64,000 nucleotides of DNA, taken from Haliclystus octoradiatus. Its lineage: Eukaryota > Cnidaria > Staurozoa > Stauromedusae > Haliclystidae. The stretch covers positions 35,627,833-35,691,832 of the forward strand of contig OU744446.1 of the NCBI GenBank assembly GCA_916610825.1. Direction: 5' to 3'. Both the position numbers and the translations under genes were made by a program. The notes under the pieces were generated by a model, which had not been told where the DNA came from, did not search any database, and saw only the letters and a program-made list of their open reading frames with translations. Of this stretch, positions 22,901 through 37,900 are shown piece by piece; the stretch's first letter is position 1, and the number at the start of each line of letters is the position of its first letter.

Positions 22901-25900
22901 TCAGATTGCAGTATTGAAACAAAAACAATGAAGAAGTGTGAATTTTCATGGGGTCTTTTAATTGGCATTTTAACATTTAATAATATTGTGAATATGGATG
23001 TTTTCATGCAATAAAAAATTTGTGGTTTCTATTTCACATTTTCATTGCGTTTTCATGGTTTGGTGTTGGTAGTGTTGATAAGATAAGATTTAAGATTTAA
23101 GATATAAGATTTAAGAAACACTATGGACAAAGTAGTAAATACCAATGTTGCTATTCTAAATGACATGTGGAATTTAAGAGCATAACCTATGAACATGTAT
23201 GTTAGTTCAAATCTTTATTGTTAAAGCCCTTGAGAATTACACTTCATGAACAGTGAACAGTTCATGAACTTTTGAATAGTTTGTGAATTCACAAAAATTT
23301 CAATAGTCTACTTTTGAAATTTCCCATTGATCATATGACAAATTTTTTTTAAACCACTGATGGTGACGTCAAATGTTGAAACACTGTGTTGAATAATAAT
23401 CGGTTACCAATTAATGTTTTTATGAAATGTGTAAGCCAGCGATTTCCTATCGATTTACCTTGTACCGAGGATTACCACCAATCGCAGCAGCACGTTTCGC
23501 ATATTCTGAAATGGGACGTTTATTACCCATAGCTGAGACTGGACGAGTGGCCATCTGTTGACTGTCGATAAATAATTCATAGAATCAAATTGATTTCAGG
23601 TAGAAACGGTCTATAACGGCAACCCTAGAGAAACTTTCACATGGATGCCATGAGCGATGTGGCGTTCGCCAATGATTTATAAGAGGAAAGATATCAAATT
23701 TCACCAGGAAATCAGTTAAGTTCAGTACGTTATAAACAATAATAAACTTAATCTGATTATTTATAGGAAGGAAGGTATGTGTGGTGTGAACTATTTTTCT
23801 TTGGACATTACCCCTGCAAAAAACAGTTCAGGAGTTCATGAACGTTGAATGGCTCAAATTTACTTGAGCTGTTCATGAACTCTCTGTGAGGGTTCTTGAA
23901 CTGTTTATGAACATTTCATGTACAGTTCATGAAAGGTTTATGAAAAGTTGTGGAAATTGGGCCATTTAATGTTAATGAACTGTCCATGAACTCCTGAACT
24001 GTTTTTCGCAGGGGTAGGGCTTAGTGCTATACAGCAGAACAGAGTTTTTATCTACACTGAGTTTCACAACAAGGCAATCTACTTAATAAAAATTATACAT
24101 AATAGCTTCAGGATACATACAATAAGAGCGCTACTATTTTAATTGAACTATTGGAAAGTTCCAACTTTCGAAGGTATATAGTAGTTATTTTTGGAATATG
24201 TAATACAATAAGAAAAGTAGCTAGCAGGATCAGAATGAACAGTTAAATATTTAATGAAAACAATTGAAATGAGTCTGCCTTTCGTTTTGTGGGTAGAAAT
24301 ATAAATATCAAATTCAAACTCTCTTGTAGTAATAATGTAAGTTCATGAGTCATTCCTTTTTTGGTTTAGAAACACAATAATCTCTAAAATACCATATTAA
24401 CAACACCTCATACGTTTGTTGGAAACATTTGGTAGATAATCGAGATGACGGAACAATAAGATCATGGGACAACAAGCCAGTTTGAATTTTGATTTTAAAT
24501 GCTCTACTCTCCTTGTTGTAGCCTATAGTTTTGCTATAGCGGCATTGAGATGCAGTGGACACAACAACAGCTAAACTGGATCTAATTTATTATTCGAGTT
24601 ATACATAGACACCATAGATAGATTACAGGAATTACATACCGTGCTGACGATAATTATACATACAAGTATAATTATACAAGTATACAGTGAAACCTGTATA
24701 TAACGGTCAGCTACGAGAGGTAGATAAATTGACCACTATATACAGGTGGACTTTATATACAGGTTTAATTCAATAGAAAATACTATCTTAGATATTGCAA
24801 AAGTGACCACTATAGACAGGTGGCTGCTGTATAGAGGTGACCGTTATAACAGGTTTGACTGTATATATATATATTTAGGGCTTGATAATTAAAATTCATA
24901 CACGCACGGTTAGAACAAAGTTACACCACACTACTATATTTAAAGGCTTCATGAATTACTATTACTGTGAATTCATTAATATAAATACAACGCAATGGAC
25001 TTACTTTGTTGTAATAGTTGATAATGCTTTCAATTTCCATTCTTCAGTTTCTTCATCGTAATATGATCGACTGTTCAATTTTTGCACATCCGAAGGAGCA
25101 ATGAAATTCTCAATGATTAACATTCTGAAGAGAGAAATATTTAACAAAGTTCAATTTAGCCTGAATAATCCCCTGCAAAAAACAGTTCAGGCGTTCATGA
25201 ACAGTTCATGAAAATTTTGGGTCATTCAACATTCATGAACTGTTCATGAACTCCTTGACTGTTTCTCGCAGGAGATGTTATAAAATTGTACCTTGAAGTT
25301 AAAGTTTGAAGCTGAACAGCTGTTTGAAAACAGTTCCTGGGTGTGAAATTCAACAATGTTCATAAACATTTAACATAAAGTTCGTGAACAATTCATGAAA
25401 TGTCCATAAGTGTTCATGAGAAGTTGGTCGACTTCATGTTTATGACAGCAAATTTTCAACAACTGTTCATGAACTCATGGATTTTCTTACACAGGTACAA
25501 ACGATACACATCAAGAGATAGTATAATTGGTTATGATAAACATAGATTAACGCATGATAGAATAAACATGTCTTGACTTTTACAGAAAACTTTACCGGTG
25601 TCCAAAGAATATGAGTTTCATGACTTTATGAAAATAATATTTGTTTGGTTCTCTAGACGGCACGATTCCGTTTAATTTCCAAGGATCTGGTTTAGTTAAC
25701 ATGTCAATGTCTGCTTTGGCTCCAGACAAGGTTTGATACGATTGCGAAAAACAGTTCAGGAGCTTATCAACAGTTCATGAACGTTAAATGCTTCCAAATT
25801 TTTATGAACTGTTCATGGACTATCTGTGAGGGTTCATGAACTGTTCATGAGCAGTTCATGAAAATTGGGGTCATTTAACGTTCATGATCTGTTTTCCAAA

Positions 25901-28900
25901 TGGGTTCCAGTAAAGCTAGCAATATACAGAAGGAATGGGATTCAAGTTCTAAGATCCTAGCTCTAAAGCTGTTATTAATATATTTACTTTAATTTCATCT
26001 CTCTATTAAGATCTTCTAATGTTTTATCCAATTCTCCTCTTTCTTCGCTGTGTTCAATTCGTACATCATCAATCTCAGCTTTTGTCCCTTGCATCTTCAT
26101 GAAGAGCTATTTTACAAATAAATAAATACAGAATTAGCATCTCTCTCTCTCTCTGTGTGTAATATGGAATTGCAATTGATTTTTATTGCCATACCTGAGA
26201 TTTAAGTTAATAAACAGTTGTGATAATTGTTATTATAAAAAAATAATCAGTTCTACATACAGAAGGCAGTTTGTGGGTTACCAGTATGGATGCTATCATG
26301 TGAAAAGATGATGCTGCTACTCCTGCGAAAACAGTTCAGGAGTTCAGGAATGTTAAATGGCCCCAAGTTGTCATAAACTGTTCGTGAACTGTTCATGAAC
26401 TGTCTGTGGGGGTTCATGAACTGTTCATGAACAGTTCAGGAAAATCGGAGCCATTTGACATTCAGGAACTGTTCATGAACTCCTGAACCGTTTTTCGCAG
26501 GGGGATGTACAAATGTTTATTCTTTGTCCAAAGTTTATACAAATTCGTGAAGATTACTAGCTGGCACAAAATGTTCCTATTAGTATCTTCATTACATTTC
26601 TTTACAAGTAATTTAAAAGTCTTGCTTGGTGGTTATATTTTAATAATAATAATAATTGAATTTATATAGTGCTACTTTTACTAGGTTTCCAGTAGCGCTT
26701 CAGAATATATGGCTTAAAAGTATAGTAGTTAAAAAATTTACATTATAAAAGCAATTAAAATTAAACGTTACAAATTTTAAAAAGTTAATTATTAATTTTT
26801 TCAATTTATTTTTTTATTTACTTTATATTCTCAAACGATCGGTGCTTATGGAGAAACGGTGCTCTATTTTAATAAATCGAACGCTATATTGAAAAACGCC
26901 ATAACCCCTGCAAAAAACAGTTCACAGACAGTTCATCAACAGTTCATGAACAGTTCATGAAAATTAAGGGCCATTAAAGGTTTATGAACTGTTCATGATC
27001 TGTTCATAGACTCCTGAACTGTTTTCGCAGAAGAAAGAATTTGAGTGCAAAAGCGAAGAAATAAGGAGCTTAATTTGGATAGATATAACGAGAGAGCAAT
27101 TAAGAAATTTTGAATAGTTTCATCGTTGGTTTTGGATGGTGCAACATCAACTATTATGCTGATCAAAAACCTGCAGAGTCAGAGCACGAAATGAGCATTT
27201 CTCAGAGGAAAGCTTGCATACAGTACAAGACATACCTATAGGTATTACAATTTTACAAGCACAGTCCAATAAGTGTAAGAATATGTACAGTGTAACATGC
27301 ATTAGTGTAATATGGATAAATAAAATTCCTGCTTATGTGCAACCTTTCTTTGATATCATTTTGTAGTAGAGTCTAAGGATGCACTGAATCTTCTGTTGGC
27401 CGAAAAAAGTTCTGTGATTCCGGTCTTTTTACCGGATCACTGAACCAGCTGGATCTATTTCATTAGATTCGGCCAATTCGGTGGTTCGGCCAATATACGT
27501 TCCAGCATTACAATAAGGAAGACAGAAGAAGATAATTGAATAAATAAACGACTTAATCAACAAATTACATCTTCTATTATTAAATAACCAACATCGTGGC
27601 ATCTTATTATTATTGGCAAATTTGGCTTCCACTTGAGCAGGTAACATTGTACACATTACACAAACATTCCTACAATCCTAGGTTCTACTTCGGATGAAAA
27701 TGGACATTTGTATGATTTATTAACCAAACTTGGATAAAAAGTCCAAAAAAAGTTGTTGCCATTTCTTCCTTTAGGATATTGATTATTAGTATTTATTTAT
27801 TTCCAGAGGAGTGGCTATTCGCTAAGTGTGATGATTATAAATGCTCTTTAATGATAAGCAACTACATTGAAGATCAATTTAATTAGACTTCATGGCCTTC
27901 ATTTTCAATGCACAGCAATACTCAATTGTAAATTCATCTACTCATAATCCAATACTCTGCGAAGAAACAGTTCAGGAGTTCATGAACTGTTCATGAACAG
28001 TTTGTGAACGTTAAATGGCTTCAATTTTCCTGAACAGTTTATGAACCCTCACAGACAGTTCATGAACAGTTCATAAAAAGTTCATGAAAATTCGGGCCAT
28101 TTAACGTTTATGAACTGTTCATGATCTGTTCATGAACTCCTGAATTGTTTTTCGCAGCAGTCCCACTGAACCTTAGATTCGCCTTATTCATGTGATGTTT
28201 TAGATAAAGCCAAGGCTGAGTTGATCCTCGGGGGATTTGAGCCACAGTCGATCAGACATGATCAGATGTGAAGTTCAGTTGCTCTGCTGTCTGCGTTTCT
28301 GAGCTAATCCTCTACACATTAATTATTAACATATCCTGTCCTTTTTACAGCTTTTACATAAAACGGGATTCAATTATATATTTACCTTTTTCAATTTCTT
28401 TGTTTTTACATCTACTTCTTGTTGAAGAGATGAGAAATTTTCTTTCACTTCTAAAGCAGATTCATCTCTCTCTTCTAACTTTTGCAACATTTCACGTTCG
28501 CGTTTCTATAAAACATACAATGAAATTGATTTAGTAGCATCATGTTTCTTAAAAACAACAAGGGCATGTCAATTAGAGATCAACAAAGTAATCTATTCAT
28601 TATTTACATTATTAAGTAGTTTACATAATCATGAGAACAAATAAGCTATTGGATCAGATTTACGTCTTATTATGGTACAGTCAAACTCGGTAAATATTCC
28701 CTTTAATGTCTTGCCTTGCTCAATATCACAACATTATATTTTGTCTTCTCCATACATGATGTGTATCCTTGGTGTAGTGACTAGGGCCTTGGACCACTGC
28801 CCGTAGGGTCTCGGGTTCAATCCCTGTCCGGAGCACTATAGGTTGGCGTCAGGAAGGGCATCCGGCTATTAAACGCACACAAGCTTCAAAATACTAACAA

Positions 28901-31900
28901 ATTAACCAACCACTCCGGTGAAAAAAAGCTGCAAGCTTACCCGGTTTGTGGATAAATGATAAATCCCCCCCAAAAAAATACATGATTGAATTGAATTGAT
29001 TGGAACCCCATACTTCTACCTCGTTATATAAAATAAGGAAAACAATTACCTCTCGTTCCAGTAATTCTCTGCGTCGATTTTCCAGATCTCTTTCCTGTTC
29101 AGATGTTTTATCAAATATACTCTTTCCACCAATCAAGAGCTTGCTTTCCATTGCCTGGGAATAAAGATTGGCAATTTAAAAATTCCAATTAAAAAATAAT
29201 GTAGAATGTTCAGAAATACTTCTCAATAATATTACGGTTGCATTACTAATCAAAGGCTGTCATCGTTGTATAATTAGAGTAGCCCATTGCGTTCTGTTCA
29301 TGGTTACTGTTGCTGCATGATTTTAATTCAAGCCAATACTATTACTGCTTAAATCTTCTTTGAGCTGATTAATACCTACATATCTACAATGTCATTGTCC
29401 GCTGACACGGTATAATTCAATTTTTTTTATTAGAATGAGCAGCAGAATTCTGCTAGATTAAGCTGTTGCATCACCAACCAAAAACTATAAACAATTGCCA
29501 TGAAAGCCCTCCCCTGCGAAAAACAGTTCAGGAATTCATGAACAGTTCATGAACCCTCACAGACAGTTCATGAAAATTTGGGGCAATTTAATGTTCATGA
29601 ACTGTTCATGAACTGTTCATGAACTCCTGAACTGTTTTCGCAGGGGCTGTGATCATGAAAATGTAAAAATATAAACGATACATTTTTGATAGGTGATATT
29701 AAAAGGTGAAAATACCATGAAAACGCCATGGCATTTAAAGTTGTTTTGCCTCATGGTTTCAATGTCAGTTAAGTGTTGGTAGCATCTTATGCTTCTTTTG
29801 TTTGAAATTCTGCCAACAAAAATCAAGTTTTTCTGTATTGAAGGACCAATGTCTTCTCTCTTGAAACAAATTTTGAATGGATTAAATGTGTTTGTTCCCT
29901 TTTATGATTTTCAATGACGACTATGCATGCCTCTTTAAATAAGTAATTGTTAATGTTAATGTTCCATGCCGTTTTCAGATTTTTTATTTAATTGTACTGT
30001 GTGTAATCTATATTGACGATAAGAATGATACCTGTGCGATGATAGAATTAATTGAAGTACTGAGTCTAATGAGATTGATAATAAATATATCGAAATGAAG
30101 CCCTACTGGGACGTTTGACCTTAAGGTAGTGGTTAGGGCGTTTGACCTCAGGCAACAGGGTCTTTGGGTTCAATCACTAGCAGAAGCACTATTGGTTGGC
30201 ACCTAGAGGAAAGGAATTCAATCATTCTCCTGTGAAAAACAGTTCTGGAGTTCATGAACAGTTCATGAACAGTTAATGAACAGTAAATGGCTCCAATTTT
30301 CCTGAAATGTTCATGAACAGTTAATGACACCTCACAGACAGTTTATGGACAGTTCATGAAAATTTGGGGCCATTTAATGTTCTTGAACTGTTCATTAACT
30401 CCTGAACTGTTTTCGCAGGGGTTAAAAGCCGACACACTCAAAAACATAAACCAAACATATGCAACCAACCCCATGAAAAAACCTACCAGTTTACCCGGTT
30501 TGTAGGAAATTGATCAATCCAAGAACAATCCAAAGCAGTGTTCAATGACCCTACCGCAAATGTTACTCAATTTTTGTTGTAAATTACTATTGAGAAAGAT
30601 TGTAATTCTGTATCAACTAATACCTTAATTTTTGCATTTATTGCTGCACTTTGTTGTTTTTCCTTCTTCAATTGACCAGCACGTTTATTCATTTCTTCCA
30701 GTAATTTTTCCTTTTCCTAAATAAATAGAATGTTTAGATTTAATTTGCCTGAGTATATAAATTTATAATAGCAGCAGACAAGTACATGTTTCTGGCCATT
30801 AGCCTTCATCAGTACTGCTCAGTGAGCGAACAAGGAACTTACGTCGGTATATACCTAGGTTGAGATGAGTGATCAATGTGGTGAAAAAATTCATCACATG
30901 AAAAAAACATCTGTGCCATACCAGAGTGCTCAAACTACCGAAGTAGTGGGCAATGCATTATATAAATTTATTATATAACCATCAGTGTTTTAGTGGGTTT
31001 TCCGCCACTCATAAAAGCCGTATTCGATAAAGTTAATATTCACACCTAAAATATGATATTTTCACATGTAAAAATAGCACTTCTCAATCCATCACAGAGC
31101 GCCACGCATTTGCATTACCATGGAAACTCCCCCTTTCGAAATAAAATGGAACAGCATTTTTACAAGCTTTTAAATTGATTTGATCCATACATTATCGTAG
31201 ATTGAATACATTCCAATCGTCAAAGTTCTATATGCTATCAAGTAAATGTTTTATATAGTAAATAGAATAATTCAAGGGTGCTTGGAGATATGAATTTATT
31301 TTCTCGTGTTCAAATCTCTATCTCACTTGGAAAATGAATCCCATATCTCCATGCGCCCATGAATTATTCTCTATATAATGATCAAAATAGTAACGATAAA
31401 TAAATAAATAATAATAAGTATTGCTTGTACTGTACCTCTTTCATTATATCATGATTATTCATCAAAGCATTTTTCTCAGCTTCAAGTTTTTCTTGTTGTT
31501 CTTTGATCATTTCTGATCTAGATTGATTATCATCATAGGGATCTTCCACGTCATCATCTTCAACTTCTAAAAACAAAACAAAATCAAGGCTTTGACATTT
31601 TTGAAGTGCACACAAGCAAGAAAGTTCATGAATTTTGTGAACAGTTCATGACTGTGAAATTGCATAATATTGATGAACATTTCGCAAGTATTTATGGAAA
31701 GTTCGAAAGTAGAACTCTGCATCTATGATTCGAAGAAAGACAAAAGATTTGTAGGAGAAATTTGTTCTAATCATTAAATTTGTTTGAGATTATGTTTTGT
31801 TTCACAAAAGGGTTACTGGACAGCAGCTAATGTGTTTTCTCTGATACCAAAACTTGAGATTTCGAGAGACACTCTAAAGCAGAAAAACACTCGACCTCAT

Positions 31901-34900
31901 AGGCGCTCATGTATTTCTGATTCTTTCTTGTGTCTCTCCACATCCTGCTTGCTTGTATCAGATAGCCCACTCTTGCCATAAACACTTCAGAAATTGATGA
32001 ACAGTTCACATCATGAACGTTAAATGGCCCCAATTTCATGAACTGTCCATGAACAGTTCATGAACAGTTCATGAAAATTTAACATTCATGAACAGTTCAT
32101 GGATTCATGGAAGTTTAACGTTCATGAACTCCCTGAACTGTTTTTCATCAAGATATATTTTGAAATGCACCAACCCTGCTATAACTGTTATGCTTCAATA
32201 AATTATATTTTAGTTTACCTTCACCATTTTGTTTTCGCCTCCTTCTACGTTTACCACTAGTAGAAACACCCCCTCCATCTTTTTCTAGTTGTCGCTTGAG
32301 TCTATTAGTAGAAATGAAACAGTTGATTTTCCTTTCTAGTATGCAAGCTATTGACTGAGCAGTGCTTATTTTTCTGTGCTGATTTTTGCTTAGCATAATA
32401 TTTTATGTGTGCTATGCAAAGTCAACCACAAAATTTAGTTAAACGTTTCTAGCTGCGTTCTCATTATAACCAGAATTTCTCGGTATTTCTTGACTTTTTA
32501 GTAAAGTTATGTATGGTGTTAATCGCCATTGTGTCTGATTTTTCAAAATGTGGCGACGTTTGTCCATAACAGATTTTCTAAGAATAAAAATTGTAAGGAA
32601 AGACTTTAAATGTATAAAATTGACCGACGATTTTTTCTTCCGATCTTCAAATATGCACTGATCCACTACACTACTTGTGGCTTGACAAATGTATCTTTTC
32701 ATTATGCGGTCATTGTAGCTTTATGTCATAACTGCTATTGTTTGAAATTATTCACGTTTAAACCAAGCAATGTGTGTAAAGCCCCGGCCAAATGACTTTT
32801 TATTTCGCCAACATTCATGAATTCAGCAAAATCCGATGAATGTTGGCGAATTAAAAAGTCATTTGGCCACCCTCACCTTTCCGGATTTTGTCGGCTGATG
32901 TTGAATTTGGATTTTGAATACATTCAAAAATTTCCATTCATCGGATTTTGTTGAGTTCTATTGTTCTCTGCCGATGTTGGCAAAGTGGCCAAATGACTTT
33001 TTATTTCGCTAACATTGTTGGATTTTGTTGAAAATATGAACCTTCCTCTGATTGGTCAACAATGACGTAGCTTGTCTCAGGATTGGTGGGCTCGATTGAC
33101 TAGCTTCCAAGCCTCAAAATACCAACCGCTGTTGATGAAAATGAACTCAACAAAATCCGATGAATGTTGGCAAAAATAAAAAGTCATTTGGCCACCCTCA
33201 AGATGTTGGCGAAAAAACGCAAAAATCCATCAGATTTTATCCGATAAATGTTGGCGAAATAAAAAAGTCATTTGGCCAGGGCTAACTCATTGCCAATTAT
33301 ACATAAAGTAAGAAAATAATTGAGATAGAATTACCTTGCAATTTCTTCTTGAAATTCTCTTAGTAAGGCATCTTTAGGGTCCTCATTTATCATTGGTTTG
33401 TTCTTAATATTCTTCGCTCTGTTTGCATACCTTTGACAAGAGAAAGGTATACAGTAAAACTTGTTATAGCGGTTACCTCTATAACGTGGCCACCTGTCTA
33501 TAATGGTCATTCTAGCAATGACTAAAATAGTAATATATTGTAAGATTCTATCTGACAAGCCCTCTTTAATTCTATTTAGGATATTAATTAAAGTAATTGA
33601 GACGGTATTGCCCTATCGAAGACACCTGTACCACTCCTATATTTCTAGATGAGTGGCTCTTTTCTCTTTGAGCCATGATCCCAGATTCTCTTTATTGATC
33701 CCAGTCCAAACAAAGATCGATTTCAACAGATTTCATGGCAGATAGGTCTCAATTGTTAATATGCAACAATGCGCTGCAGCTAATCACAATGCAATTTTCT
33801 CTGGACCATCCTCCATCAGAAGATGATACTCATTTGACGTTTTAGATAAAGTCAAGGCTGAGTTGATCTTCGGGGGATTTGAACCACAGTTGATCATATC
33901 TGATCTGATCTGAACTTCAGTTGCTTTGCCATCTGACCTATCCTCCTTTCGATCTATGTTGCAAAATAATCTCAAATAATCAACGGCATTTGAGCACCAG
34001 CCAGTCCAGCCTCCTATTACAGCTGACTGTAGCTACTTCAAATTCACAGTGTATTTACTTCTTTATCACTTGTATCTACTGACTTGTGTTCATACAAAAT
34101 AATGAGTTTCTAATTGTTATGCTGTTAAGAAATCATCAATTACCTGAGCGTGGTTAAGGTTTCTTCAAAGTTATAACTAGCTGGTCCCTGAAAGCAATAA
34201 GATAAAACTAATAAATGTCAGATATACAGTGTTGAAAACTATTAGACAATTGATCTTAAAAATTCAATAACATTGAAGCGTGTATACAATAGTCATTAGG
34301 ATAGATCTAGATAAATTAACTACAATAGATAAGGAAACTTTACATACAGATTTGATTCAATAGATGCTTTCAGTATACAGTCCAGCCTGTTATAACGATT
34401 ATCTCTATATAGTGACCACTTGCATATAGTGGCCACTCTCTGCAACTTATAGCTGGCTGTTATATACAGGTTTTGCTGTGTTATTATTATTAAAGTGGCC
34501 AACTGTACACACACAGATGATTGTGATATTGAGGTGGGCATGGTAGCATGTTTGATTATATGACCCACCAAGCAATACGTATGGATGGTTTGTAACCCGC
34601 ATGTAATTGATGGCTTTGAGGAAACACCTCATGAGCGTTAGATGGCTTGATTCTTAAGAACAGTTTGTGAAAAACAGACTATTAAATGTCCACAAAATGT
34701 TTATGAACCAGGTTCCCAAACAGTTTATGTTCATGGACAGTGTTTTGATAATTTTTTTGAATTTGGTGAATTCAATCAAAATATTGAACTCTCTTCCGTA
34801 AAAATAATGCTTAATAGCCTCAATTTAAATCAAATGATTATTTCCAGTATCAAATCAATTCTTATTCTGTATCGATAAATAATTAACACTGAATGCTACA

Positions 34901-37900
34901 TACCAGGTTTGCGACCATGACAGTCCGTGCGTTTCCACCCAAAGAATCTGTTGATCAATATTGAAAAATTAAATTATAATGGAAAGAGGCTCAGAGCACA
35001 AACGCAAAGCAAACAAACCAATGCAGCTGATTTAGGGTTTCTAAAGACCTAATTTGCATGAGTGTTCACCTGGGCTTATTTGCTTGATCTGTGGAAACCT
35101 TTCCTGTAAACAAACCCATGAGTTCAAGAATAGTTCATGAACAGTTCATGAAGTTCATGAAAAAATCATGCACCTGGGTTCATAAATAAATCATGAACAG
35201 TTCATGAACAGTTCATGAACATTTGTTGTGGGTTCAAAAAAATCTCATGAACGATCACAAATAGTTCATGAACACTTCATGAACCGGTTTATGAACTGGT
35301 TCGTTAATGTGAAATCGCTTTAAAGATCAAGATTTTTTGGGCAGTTTCATGTTTATTAACTCATGATTTTTTTTCGCAGGGGCAAGCATCAATATTGCTG
35401 CTTTCCATTGTAAAACGAGTCTGTGATAGTTTATCAACATATAAACTATCATAAATTGCATAAAAAGTTCATTATGGTAACATTAAATGGTTGTGGTCTG
35501 GTTTATGAACTCTTCACATACAGTTCAAGGACTGTTCATGAACATTCCATAAAAATTGGGATGATTATTTAACATCCATTAAATTTCACTGAGGTGAGAA
35601 GCAGTCAAGTAAGTTATGAAAGTTCTTGGTCAATTGGAATATTAGAGACTAAAAGGATTAAACAGTGCAACTGGTTAGCATTGCTCTTTCTAGGAAAATG
35701 CAAAGAAAAACAGCAAATTCAGTTATATTCATTATTATCATCATCATCATCATCGTCCTTCTTGAAACATCCTTCATTGCTGACGAGAGATCATTCAACT
35801 TATGCCACCAGCATTTTGAAATGAATGGCGATGGCTTGACTTGATGTATACTGTATGTCATTATGGATGTGAGATCTTGTCTTGGTGGTAATTGGTTAAT
35901 GAAGTATATTGAATTTAATTTTATGAGTGAACATTAATTGTTATGAGGTTATTCGATCTCTGAAAGAAAGCATGTCAACTTTGCATGTCAGAGATACGAG
36001 TGCAATAATTATAAAGGAGTACTATCCCCATTCCTCTGTTCTGCAATCTCTGGAGGCGATCCAAATGTTCAGTTTTTGACATGTTCCATTTTCAACTATA
36101 CAATCAAATTTCATGAACTGTACTTTGTTTTGACTTTACTTACCCTGCAATAACCGTGTGAGTTTGGAATCTCTATAGGGTATATGTGTACTTTTACCAT
36201 CTACCTAAATGTAAAAATAATTTAATTCAATAACAGGATGACAATATGCAGTGAAGGTTGACAGTAGTCGAGGAAAGATGTCAGGATTGTCACAATTTGA
36301 ATTAAGTATAGTGTAATTAACATCAGAAAAGATTTCTGGCAGATAGTTCCAACAGTTAGCAGAATATCATAAAATCATCCAAGTGACGTTTGAGGAAGAA
36401 AAAGGAATGTCCTATGTTATACTGTTTTTAAGGCAAGGACATAGGCGGGAGGGACCCTGCAAAAGCAGTCCAGGAGTCCATGAACAGTTCATGAACAGTT
36501 CGTGAACAATTTATAAACGCTAAATTGCCTCAATTTTCATTAACTGTTCATGAAACTTCACAGATAATTTAATCTGATTTTGAAGAAAGAAGAGAATACA
36601 GCTCATAATTGTATAACAGTAGAAATTGCTTTTTGATCAGGTTTTTGTCATTTCCAAAGTTTTTATATTGAATTTCTATCGTAATTTGTCAATTAGCTAC
36701 GTCGATCAATAAAATGGGGGAGCTTAATGACTATGAGTCCTGAAAGGCTAGCACATATTCAAAGAAAATGGGATGACATAGTTTTCTTTCATTTTCCATA
36801 ATCGGCATGATCCTTTCCTTCCTTGTCTTTGAATATTTAAAGATGTATGAAAAACAAAAAGATATGAAAACCATACACAATTACATCTGAAATATTTGGA
36901 TATGATCTTATTCACTGATAATCATTTTTCTGTTAACACGGTATCAGAAATATATAAATATTGAATGACTTACAAGGGCTGATATTACATTTCCCAGAGC
37001 AGAAAGTGATAAATTGATCTTCGTTGCTTCTTTGAATCGATTCCCCTGTTAAAATATGCATACAACAATTTAAACATCTGAAATGTTGTTATTTAAAATA
37101 TTTAGCATCACATAATAAAAATTTGAAAAATCAAAGCCCTGGCTATATTGAATTGGTAACAAATAATGCCAACGAAAACATCTTCTGCGAAACAGTTGAT
37201 GAACAGTTCGCAAAACATTTCATGAAAATTGGGCCATTTAACGTCTGAACTGTTTCTGGACTGTTTATATGGTGTTCATGAACAGTTAATGGAAATTTGA
37301 AAAGTTCATGAAGAGTTCATGACCGTTTCAAAACCTCATGAAGAGTTCATGAAAGTTTGAAAAGCCCATGAAGAGTTCATGAAAGTTTGAAAAGCTCAAA
37401 AAGAGTTCATGAGACAATGGATCTCTCTAATCCAACTCTGCCCACATTAAACCCAGCAAGCCAGGTAAATCATTGCTAGTGAAACATGTAAGCAAACATA
37501 CCGTTGCACCTGTCTTTGCTTGTCTTTCGCTGCCAGCTAGATCAACTAAATTGAGTTTGCCAACACGGATGTGCGCCTGGCCATCAACACCAACCTATAA
37601 ACATGATTTCAAATTACTAACAATTATTTTTGAAAGGAAGCAGTGTGTAGACACACACATTCAAATGCTCTATTCAAGTGTCTCACGCATTAAGATGAAA
37701 ATACATGAAAATTCGGGCCATCTAACGTTCATGAACTGTTCATGAACTTCTGTTCACAAACGGTTCATTAACTCCTGAACTGTTTATCGCAGGGGTTCAT
37801 CAGCATCATCAGCATCATCAACGATATTTTTGCATGCATGTATGCCTGTGTTGGTCGTACAGCACTGTACAATCGAGAAACTGAATTAACATAACATATA

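Noticed and set aside
25592..25702. In-frame cassette exon of KIF3B
   Set aside because: Its 3' junction would fit the next exon, but every upstream AG gives the wrong phase after exon 25988-26106, and the KLK-MLIIENF join already matches the family without it.
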